Below, piece after piece: positions 49,608 through 59,267 of a DNA stretch of 59,267 nt. Position 1 is the first letter of the stretch; every line of letters begins with the position of its first letter. A program made the position numbers and the translations under genes. The DNA comes from UBA2402 sp037139735 (GTDB lineage Bacteria > Planctomycetota > Phycisphaerae > Phycisphaerales > UBA1924), in the NCBI GenBank assembly GCA_037139735.1, contig JBAXFU010000008.1:1-59267 (forward strand), written 5' to 3'. The notes beneath the pieces were generated by a model. It was not told the origin of the DNA. It made no database searches and saw only the letters and a list, made by a program, of their open reading frames with translations.

Positions 49608-52178
49608 GTGGGCGACCAGCTCGATCCATCAGCCGCAGCGACTCGAGCGGGCGACGCCCACGGGGCCTCGCTGGCCGCCGCTCGCGCCCGCGTGTACGGG
49701 CTCCTCTCGTGCTTCGTGGCGGGGCTCGCGCTCGCCGATGCCGCGGGATCGAACCAGTCCTGGCCCTGGTGGGCGGCCGCCGCGGCGTGCGGCGTCGTCG
49801 CGGCGATCCTCGCGCCCACCCGGTGGTGGATCGCTCCCGTCATGGCCGCCACGCTCTGCCTGGGCGCGGCCTGGCATGTGTCGCGGGTGATCGAGGCGCC
49901 CACTCGCACCTTCGCCGCGTTGCTCGACGGCCGGAGCGACGCCCTCGTCCGCCTCCGCGGCATCGCGTTGTCGTCGATCGAACCCGCGCCGAATCCGGCG
50001 GGCAGGCTGGCGGGTTTTTCGCCTCGTCCCGCGGCGCACCGTTTCACGCTGGAGGTTCACTTCATCGAGGTCGACGGCGCGTGGCAATCCACCCGGGGCC
50101 TTGCGTGGGTGCGTGTCGCGGGCGCCACGCCGAGCGGGCTGGCCGCGGGAGACGAAGCGACGCTGCTGGGGCGATTCTCCCCGCTCGAGCCTCCCTCCAA
50201 CCCGGGCGAGACCGATGTCGCCGCCATCGCCGCGTCGCGGGGGCTGTGCGGCAGCGTACACGTCTCCGACGGATCGCTGGTGGCATCGCTCGGTCGCCCC
50301 GCGGGCATGCTCGACCGGGCGAGGTCGTGGCGTCTTGGGGTGTTGGATTCGCTGCGGGGAAAGGCCAGGTCCGTGCTGATGCATGCCGCGGGCGAGGATG
50401 CGCAAGTGCGGAGTCTGCTGCTGGGACTGATGCTGGGGGAGTTCGACGCCTCGCAGCGGGAGACGATCGACGCCTTCACGCGACAGAGTCTGGTGCACGT
50501 GCTGTCGATCTCGGGCTTCCACCTTGGCGTCATGGCGGGTCTGGCGATCGTGCTGTTGCGGCTGACGGGCGATCGAGGGTGGCTCGAGCCGCTGGCGGTG
50601 GGCGTGCTGGTGGCGCTGTATGCGTCGATCGTGCCGCCACAATCGCCGATCCTCCGCTCGGCGATGATGACGGCGTTGATCATCGCGGGCGAGCTGACGT
50701 CGCGGCGGCATGATCGCCTGACGCTGCTGGGGTGGATCGCCCTGATGCTGCTGGTGCGAGATCCGATGGAGGCGTGGTCGCTGGGGTTCCAGCTCAGCGT
50801 GGGCCTGACGGCGTGCCTCTTCTGGCTGACGCCGCACGTGCGGGAGGCGATCCTGCCGGCACGGCTCCGGGGCACCCTTCGTCCCGGTCACGTCCGCATC
50901 CGGGACCGCATCGTCGACGGATTCGCGACGGCCACGGCGGCGAGCCTTTCGTGTTGGCTGGTGTCGGTGCCCGTGCTGGCGGCACGCGCGGGGCTCTTCA
51001 GCCCGCTGGCGGTCGTCGCCGGCCTGCTGCTGACCCCCGTGGCGACCATGCTGCTGTGGGTGGGCTTCCTCGCCCTCCTGACGGGCACGCTGCTGCCCGG
51101 GGCGGAGACATGGGCCGGCGGACTGATCCACCTGCTCGCGACGTCGACGGTCGGCCTGGTGCGGTGGTTCGACGCCCTGCCGGGTTCGAGCGTTCGACTG
51201 CCACCCGTCTCGTGGGCGTGGGCGTTGACGACCACGATGGCGTTGGCACTGGCCCTTCGATTCGGCCTGAACGGTTCGTGGCCTTCGCGTCGGCGCTGGG
51301 CGGCGACCGGGGCGGTGGCGGCATGCGGCTGCTGGATGGTGGTGGAATGGGCGGCGGGAAGCGGCCTTGCCGCTCGCACGGCCCTCCGAATCGACACGCT
51401 CGCCGTGGGCGACGGCACGTGCCACCTCCTTCGAAGCGGGCGGGATGCGGTCTTGTGGGACGCGGCCGGGGCGGACCTGGGCGGCCCCTTCTCGCCGATC
51501 GTGGCGGCTTCACGAGGACTCGGGGTGCGGGAGGTTCCGCTGGCGGTGATCACGCATCCCGACCTCGATCACTTCGGATCGATTCTGGACGTGGCGGGCC
51601 CCCTGGGGATCCGCCGCGTGATGGTGCCCCAGCGGTTCATGGTCGAGGCTGAGCGACGACCGACGGGTGCGGCGGCGACCGCGTTGGCGGGCCTGCGAAC
51701 CGCGGGGATCGACGTCACCGTGGCAGGGAGAGGCGACCGGATCTCGCTGGGTTCGAGCGTGATCGAGTTCGTGTGGCCCGAACGAGGATTCGACGGAGCC
51801 GGAGACAACGATCACTCGCTGGCGGGGGTGGTGACATCGACGCTCTTCGGGGCCGAACCGATGTTGCTGTTGACCGGCGACGTGGAGGCGGCGGCGATTT
51901 CGCATCTCCGCGAGTCGCTCCCGGGCCTGCGTCCGGTGGTCGCGGAAGTCCCCCACCACGGCTCGGCTCGCCCGGAATCGATCGCGTGGATGGGCGAATC
52001 GCTGCGGCCCCGCATCGTGCTGCAATCCAGCGGGCCGAGGCGGCTCGACGACCCGAGGTGGGACGGCGTTCGACGGGACCGAACGTGGTACTGCACGGCC
52101 AGGGACGGGGCTGTCTTCGTCGAGTTCCTCGCGGGGGGCGGCGTGCGGCACGGGGCGTTTCGCGGGGTCGTACCCTGA
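49608..52178 (+). CDS. comEC: ComEC-like DNA uptake channel
   Basis: This protein of about 856 residues has the ComEC/Rec2 layout. N-terminal helices and an OB-like periplasmic domain (GLAWVRVAGATPSGLAAGDE) are followed by the competence domain, with RQSLVHVLSISGFHLGVMAG and SLGFQLSVGLTACLFW. The C-terminal metallo-beta-lactamase-like domain has LAVGDGTCHLLRSG, VITHPDLDHFGSIL and LTGDVEAAAIS. It moves single-stranded DNA across the inner membrane during transformation. The GTG at 49608 was preferred because TACGCT ends 6 nt before it; an in-frame ATG at 49542 is possible. Confidence 0.92.
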   Translation: MGDQLDPSAAATRAGDAHGASLAAARARVYGLLSCFVAGLALADAAGSNQSWPWWAAAAACGVVAAILAPTRWWIAPVMAATLCLGAAWHVSRVIEAPTRTFAALLDGRSDALVRLRGIALSSIEPAPNPAGRLAGFSPRPAAHRFTLEVHFIEVDGAWQSTRGLAWVRVAGATPSGLAAGDEATLLGRFSPLEPPSNPGETDVAAIAASRGLCGSVHVSDGSLVASLGRPAGMLDRARSWRLGVLDSLRGKARSVLMHAAGEDAQVRSLLLGLMLGEFDASQRETIDAFTRQSLVHVLSISGFHLGVMAGLAIVLLRLTGDRGWLEPLAVGVLVALYASIVPPQSPILRSAMMTALIIAGELTSRRHDRLTLLGWIALMLLVRDPMEAWSLGFQLSVGLTACLFWLTPHVREAILPARLRGTLRPGHVRIRDRIVDGFATATAASLSCWLVSVPVLAARAGLFSPLAVVAGLLLTPVATMLLWVGFLALLTGTLLPGAETWAGGLIHLLATSTVGLVRWFDALPGSSVRLPPVSWAWALTTTMALALALRFGLNGSWPSRRRWAATGAVAACGCWMVVEWAAGSGLAARTALRIDTLAVGDGTCHLLRSGRDAVLWDAAGADLGGPFSPIVAASRGLGVREVPLAVITHPDLDHFGSILDVAGPLGIRRVMVPQRFMVEAERRPTGAAATALAGLRTAGIDVTVAGRGDRISLGSSVIEFVWPERGFDGAGDNDHSLAGVVTSTLFGAEPMLLLTGDVEAAAISHLRESLPGLRPVVAEVPHHGSARPESIAWMGESLRPRIVLQSSGPRRLDDPRWDGVRRDRTWYCTARDGAVFVEFLAGGGVRHGAFRGVVP

Positions 52179-52181
52179 GGG

Positions 52182-52682
52182 ATGATGCTTCGCTCGCGAC
52201 TGCCACACGCGTTCCTTTTCGCCGCCGCCTTGCTGCCGGCGGGGTGTGCCACCAACACGTGGAAGGATCACTTTCACGCGATGTCGGCGTCATCGCCAAC
52301 CCAAGGCCAGGCGACCATCGAGCGGCGGACGTGGGAGGAGTTGGCGGCATTCAAGCCGGGCCCGGGAGAGCGGGTCGTGGGCGAGAGCCGTTTCGAGTCG
52401 GCGTACGTGCCGGAGGTGAAGGACCTGACGGCCTTGGCCAAGGAAGTGGGCGCCACCCGAGTCTACTGGTCGAGCGAGTTCAGCCGCACGGCGATCACGG
52501 AGGGATCGATGAGTCGGCCACGCGACATCAACAGTCGGGGGGTGACGACGATCCGCGGCGCGGACGGGAAGGAGCAGCGGGTGACGACGGACACGACGAC
52601 GACAGTGTGGGAGAGCGTGCCGTACTCGCGAACGGACCAGATGTACCGGTACCTCGCCATCTTCACGGCGACGGGGCCTTGA
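52182..52682 (+). CDS. small lipoprotein of unknown function
   Basis: This 166-residue lipoprotein has signal peptide LPHAFLFAAALLPAGCA with a lipobox (LPAGC). The mature part is polar: ERVVGESRFESAYVPEVKDL, TALAKEVGATRVYWSSEFSR and TVWESVPYSRTDQMYRYLAI. The 'G-A-x-x-V-Y-W-x-S' element followed by a Thr-rich region resembles unnamed bacterial lipoproteins whose domains are otherwise of unknown fold. It begins 3 nt after comEC. A TACCCT box lies 7 nt before its ATG, inside the end of comEC, so it may also have its own promoter. Confidence 0.78.
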   Translation: MMLRSRLPHAFLFAAALLPAGCATNTWKDHFHAMSASSPTQGQATIERRTWEELAAFKPGPGERVVGESRFESAYVPEVKDLTALAKEVGATRVYWSSEFSRTAITEGSMSRPRDINSRGVTTIRGADGKEQRVTTDTTTTVWESVPYSRTDQMYRYLAIFTATGP

Positions 52683-52786
52683 TCACGAGTCGGGAGCGGG
52701 GCTCCCTGCAGGCGGCAGCCCGGGGTTCGGGCGAGCGTCGTCGCGAGCCACCGGACCCCGCGAAGCGGGTGGAAGGATCCGGTCGC

Positions 52787-52792
52787 TATAAT
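52787..52792 (+). promoter_or_regulatory. perfect TATAAT box before the sigma factor gene
   Basis: TATAAT, the full consensus -10, ends 8 nt before the GTG start at 52801. No Shine-Dalgarno sequence lies between, and no -35 hexamer of good quality is seen 17 bp upstream. The transcript would start within a few bases of the GTG. Confidence 0.55.
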
Positions 52793-52800
52793 GCGTTTGC

Positions 52801-53397
52801 GTGTCCGACCTTCCAGTCACGACGACGCTCCTGCTCAACTCGCTCAAGAACGAGAAGGACGCTGCCGCGTGGGGCGCGTTCGACGCCCGGTACCGCCGCG
52901 TGATCGAGGACTTCGCCCGCTCGGCGGGCCTGTCACACGACGATGCGACGGAGGTGGCGCAGCAGACGCTGGTGGACTTCGTGAGCGCGTACCGCTCCGG
53001 GCGGTACGACCGCGAGCGGGGGCGTCTGTACTCGTGGATCATCGGCATCGCGCAGCACAAGGTCGCGGACTGCTTCCGCGCCATGGCCCGCGGCGGCCGC
53101 GCGGCGGGCGGCTCCATGAGCTTCGACCTGTCGGATTCGACCAAGGTGGCCGAGGTCTTCGAGCAGCACATGCAGAAGGTGATCTTCGCCGAGGCGATGG
53201 AGCGACTGCGCACCGAAGGGCAGACCGACGAGCGAACGCTCAAGGCCTTCGAGCTCGTCGCCATCCGCGAGGCGACGGTCGAGGCCGCGGCCCGCGAGTG
53301 CGGGATGAAGCCCGCGGAGATCTACGTGGCCAAGCACCGGGTGCTGGCCCGGCTCCGAAAGATCGCCGACGAGATACGGGCGGCGTGGGAAGCCTGA
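52801..53397 (+). CDS. ECF-type RNA polymerase sigma factor
   Basis: This 198-residue sigma factor has region 2 in EKDAAAWGAFDARYRRVIED, DDATEVAQQTLVDFVSAYRS and RERGRLYSWIIGIAQHKVAD. Region 4 at the end has TVEAAARECGMKPAEIYVAK and HRVLARLRKIADEI, a clear helix-turn-helix. The two are linked by about 60 residues. It resembles the many ECF sigma factors of planctomycetes. No anti-sigma factor gene is adjacent: the next gene is convergent leuS. The start is GTG with a TATAAT box 8 nt upstream. Confidence 0.92.
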   Translation: MSDLPVTTTLLLNSLKNEKDAAAWGAFDARYRRVIEDFARSAGLSHDDATEVAQQTLVDFVSAYRSGRYDRERGRLYSWIIGIAQHKVADCFRAMARGGRAAGGSMSFDLSDSTKVAEVFEQHMQKVIFAEAMERLRTEGQTDERTLKAFELVAIREATVEAAARECGMKPAEIYVAKHRVLARLRKIADEIRAAWEA

Positions 53398-53436
53398 GCC
53401 CGACCTCGCGATCCGCGCATGCCGGTGGGATCACCG

Positions 53437-56733
<3,297 letters not shown>

Positions 56734-56835
56734 GGCCCCAGAGGGTAGAGCGGCGGCGAGGATGGGACCGGCCAAGCGCCTGCGGCATCGCGAGGGGCCG
56801 GAACGCTCACGGCCGAGCCACGGGAGCGAGTTCGC

Positions 56836-58083
56836 TCAGTACAGCGCCCGCACGCGGATGGTCTCGGGCATGGCCTTGAGTTCGTCGAGCAGCGCGGTGC
56901 CCTCGAGGGGGTCGACGTCGAGCACGACGTAGCCCACCTGCTCGTTGGTGCGGAGGTACTCGGCCCAGATGTTGGCGCCAAGGCGGGCCACCACGCCGTG
57001 AAGCTTGCTCAAGACGCCCGGCACGTTGCGGTGGAAGTGCAGGATGCGGTGGCGACGCGGGCGGTCCGACTCGCGGGCCGCATCCTGCTCGGGCAGTTCC
57101 ACCTCGGGCACGTTGACCGCGCCGGTGGTCGTGCCCACGTTGATGAACTTGATGAACTTCGAGGCCACGTCCTCGGCGATGGCGGCCTGGGCCTCTTCGG
57201 TGCTGCCGCCCACGTGGGGCGTGAGGATGACGTTGTCGAGCCCCTTGAGCTCGCTCTCGAAGGCCTCGTCGCGGCTCGCGGGCTCGTGCGGAAAGACGTC
57301 GAGGGCCGCGCCGCCGAGGTGTCCCGAACGGATCGCTTCGGCCAACGCCGACACGTCGACCACGCTGCCTCTCGCGTTGTTGATGACGAACGAGCCGGGC
57401 TTCATCCGCTTGATCTGCAAGGCACCCAGGAGGTGACGCGTCTGCTCGGTGGCGGGCACGTGGAGCGAGACGAAGTCCGATTCCTTGAGCAGCGTGGCGA
57501 GGTCCTTGACCTGCCTCGCGTTGCCCAAGGCGAGCTTGGGGACGATGTCGAAGAAGAGCACCCGCATGCCCAGGGCCTCGGCCAGCACGCTCACCTGCGA
57601 GCCGATATGGCCGTAGCCCACGAGGCCCAGCGTGCGACCGCGGACCTCGTGCGCGCCGGCGGCGGACTTGTCCCACACGCCCTTGTGCATGTTGATGGTC
57701 TGGGGCACCACGCGGCGCGACAGGGCGATCACCTCAGCCAGCGTCAACTCGGCGACGCTGCGGGTGTTGGAAAAAGGCGAGTTGAAGACCGGGATGCCCA
57801 GCTCGCACGCGCGGGCGAGGTCGACCTGGTTGGTGCCGATGCAGAAGCACCCGACGCCCAGGAGTCGCTTGCCCGCGTCGAGCACGTCGGGCGTGAGATC
57901 GGTCTTGCTGCGAATGCCCAGGAGGTGGGCGTCGTCGACGAGCTTGAGGAGCTTGGCCTTGTCGGGCGCGGCGGCGAGCGTCTCGACCTGATACCCCTCC
58001 TCCCGAAGCATGGCGACGCCCGCGGGATGGATGTTCTCCACGAGCACGATCTTGATGCGGTCCTTGGGGAAGGAGGTCTTCAT
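56836..58083 (-). CDS. serA: D-3-phosphoglycerate dehydrogenase
   Basis: This protein of about 415 residues oxidises 3-phosphoglycerate in the first step of serine synthesis. Signatures are LLGIRSKTDLTPDVLDAGKR, GCFCIGTNQVDLARACELGI, RTLGLVGYGHIGSQVSVLAE (NAD-binding glycine motif), INNARGSVVDVSALAEAIRS (catalytic Arg), LGGAALDVFPHEP (Glu) and LTPHVGGSTEEAQ (His). A C-terminal ACT domain (RHRILHFHRNVPGVLSKLHG) follows, giving the E. coli-like serine-regulated form. The ATG at 58083 is preferred; an in-frame GTG at 58107 is possible. Confidence 0.95.
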   Translation of the reverse strand: MKTSFPKDRIKIVLVENIHPAGVAMLREEGYQVETLAAAPDKAKLLKLVDDAHLLGIRSKTDLTPDVLDAGKRLLGVGCFCIGTNQVDLARACELGIPVFNSPFSNTRSVAELTLAEVIALSRRVVPQTINMHKGVWDKSAAGAHEVRGRTLGLVGYGHIGSQVSVLAEALGMRVLFFDIVPKLALGNARQVKDLATLLKESDFVSLHVPATEQTRHLLGALQIKRMKPGSFVINNARGSVVDVSALAEAIRSGHLGGAALDVFPHEPASRDEAFESELKGLDNVILTPHVGGSTEEAQAAIAEDVASKFIKFINVGTTTGAVNVPEVELPEQDAARESDRPRRHRILHFHRNVPGVLSKLHGVVARLGANIWAEYLRTNEQVGYVVLDVDPLEGTALLDELKAMPETIRVRALY

Positions 58084-58132
58084 GGGTGGGTGGGGCGTGG
58101 CGACCACCTGAGGCGGCGGGCGGCCGCCGTGG

Positions 58133-59080
58133 TCACTTCCACTGCACGCCTTCGACCGTTTTGGACTGGCTCTTGATCTGATGACCCTTCTCGGGGGGCG
58201 TGATGGTGGCCTTGCCGCTGAAGACCAGGCCCGCCACCACGAAGCACAGGGCCAGGCGGTACCAGCCGAAGGGGGTGAGCCCGTGGCGGTTGAGGAAGCT
58301 CACCAGCCAGCGGACGGCCACGGCGGCCGAGACCGCGGCGACGACGATGCCCACCAGGCACGGCAGGTAGCCCAGTTGCTCGAACATGTGGGGCGTGCCG
58401 TCGTGGTGGGCCCGGGCGATGTTCTTGGCGAGCTTGTAGACCGTGGCGGCCAGCAGGGTGGGCAGGCCTAGGAGGAAGCTGAACTCCGCGGCTTGGCGGG
58501 GCCGCATGCCGCACCAGATGCCGCCGGTGATGGTCATCATGGAGCGGCTGACGCCGGGCCACATGGCGATGCACTGGAGGAACCCGATGAAGAGCGCCTG
58601 GGCGGGCACGAGGTCGAAGATGCCGGGCTCACTGCCGTGTTTGTGGGGTAGACCTAGGCGACCGGTGGCGCGGAGGTCGGCGATCATCATGTAGATGCCG
58701 CCGAGCCCCAAGGCGAGCAGGACGGGGACGGGCCGGAAGAGGAAGTGCTCGATGGGGTCCTTGAGGAAGAGCCCGATGGCGGCGGCTGGCAGGAAGGCGA
58801 TGAAGAGGTTGACCAGCAGCCGCAAGCCGGCCTCGTCTTGGCCGAGGAGCCCCTTGCCCATGCGGACAAGGGAGGGCCAATAGAGACCGACGACGGCGGC
58901 GATGGCCCCGCCTTGGATGACGATGTTGAAGTCGTCGATGGCCTGCTGCTGCTCGGGGGTGCCTCCAAGGCCCATGAAGGCGGAGGCGAGGATGAGATGG
59001 CCGGTGGAGCTGATGGGGAGGTATTCGGTGATCCCCTCGACCAAACCCAGAACGACGGCCTGCCAGAGCTCGAGTTGCAT
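58133..59080 (-). CDS. uppP: undecaprenyl-diphosphatase UppP (BacA)
   Basis: This 315-residue inner-membrane enzyme dephosphorylates undecaprenyl diphosphate, recycling the lipid carrier used for peptidoglycan and other surface polymers. Signatures are LGLVEGITEYLPISSTGHLI (catalytic Glu and Ser/Thr region), MWPGVSRSMMTITGG (Arg region) and RPRQAAEFSFLLGLPTLLAA. Eight helices are visible. The C-terminus extends about 25 polar residues (SGKATITPPEKGHQIKSQSK) beyond the E. coli protein. A TAGACT box on the minus strand (59091-59096) ends 10 nt before the ATG. Confidence 0.96.
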   Translation of the reverse strand: MQLELWQAVVLGLVEGITEYLPISSTGHLILASAFMGLGGTPEQQQAIDDFNIVIQGGAIAAVVGLYWPSLVRMGKGLLGQDEAGLRLLVNLFIAFLPAAAIGLFLKDPIEHFLFRPVPVLLALGLGGIYMMIADLRATGRLGLPHKHGSEPGIFDLVPAQALFIGFLQCIAMWPGVSRSMMTITGGIWCGMRPRQAAEFSFLLGLPTLLAATVYKLAKNIARAHHDGTPHMFEQLGYLPCLVGIVVAAVSAAVAVRWLVSFLNRHGLTPFGWYRLALCFVVAGLVFSGKATITPPEKGHQIKSQSKTVEGVQWK

Positions 59081-59232
59081 GATGGGCGGGAGTCTAGCGG
59101 GGGGCGGGCCCGGGTGAGGCCGGCGGGGCGGTGGAAGAGCCGGGCAGGGACCGGGAACGGGGCCGGAGCGTGGTCCCCGGGCGTGCCCGTGCGGGGGGCG
59201 AGGGGGTCCGTCGGGGGCTACCCTGTGCGGCC

Positions 59233-59267
59233 ATGACGATCCGCTCCGAGGACATCCTGAACGTCGA
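59233..59267 (+). CDS. start of an unidentified gene, cut by the window
   Basis: An ATG at 59233 opens a frame (MTIRSEDILNV) that continues beyond the edge. A TACCCT box (59219-59224) ends 8 nt before it, matching other gene heads here. Too little is present to name it. Confidence 0.55.
   Translation, partial: MTIRSEDILNV

Overview
The window is GC-rich, uses GTG and TTG starts freely, and looks like a chromosomal segment of a planctomycete, most likely of the Phycisphaerae/Phycisphaerales type. The evidence is the mix of protein types: LEPR-like N-terminal motifs on large secreted proteins, PEP-CTERM-like tails, dockerin-like calcium repeats on secreted proteins, prepilin-like proteins that begin with GFTLIELL, a Ser/Thr-kinase-like protein with a helical-repeat tail, and a multiheme cytochrome. 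No tRNA, rRNA, IS element, prophage or CRISPR array was recognised.

Layout. 1-3450 is an accessory edge: a DarG/DarT-like toxin-antitoxin pair in antitoxin-first order, a DUF433/DUF5615 toxin-antitoxin pair, a DUF6508 gene and a decayed second copy of that gene. 3.6-7.7 kb holds a soluble CapD/WbpM-type nucleotide-sugar dehydratase, then a small helical protein, dUTPase and an MFS transporter in one run. 7.7-14 kb (minus strand) has a probable pseudokinase, a prepilin-like/membrane-protein pair and a pentaheme cytochrome ending in dockerin-like repeats. 14.2-18.9 kb encodes three exported proteins, two of them related LEPR-type surface proteins. 19-24.5 kb (minus) has HU, an outer-membrane barrel, a three-gene operon of very small exported proteins, an RsbU-type phosphatase, a DUF192 lipoprotein and GluQ. 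24.5-35 kb (plus) has a complete RND efflux operon, a hybrid histidine kinase, a NarL-type regulator, and an orphan LuxR-type HTH protein followed by a clear intrinsic terminator. 35-42.1 kb has WalJ-like and RsfS genes back to back, aroB, a ParA ATPase fused to a glycogen-binding-type domain with a partner gene, and an asparaginase-family hydrolase.

42.1-46 kb is the most striking part: a sigma70-like promoter, a cobalamin (B12) riboswitch and then three tightly packed genes for exported proteins (a PEP-CTERM protein, a propeller-like protein with dockerin-like repeats, and a prepilin-like protein). I read this as a B12-controlled cell-surface module, by analogy with the B12-capturing BtuG/BtuH surface proteins of Bacteroidetes. 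That function is inferred, not shown. 46-59 kb is mostly housekeeping: a membrane protein, FolE2, RsmG, ComEC, an ECF sigma factor, LeuS, SerA and UppP, with small exported proteins between them. The right edge cuts the next gene after about 11 codons.

Expression. Many first-in-operon genes have a -10-like TAnnnT hexamer ending only 5-11 nt before the start codon and no Shine-Dalgarno sequence, which suggests leaderless or very short-leader mRNAs. Several genes inside operons, or with long leaders, do have GGAG-type ribosome binding sites. I used this pattern to choose several start codons.
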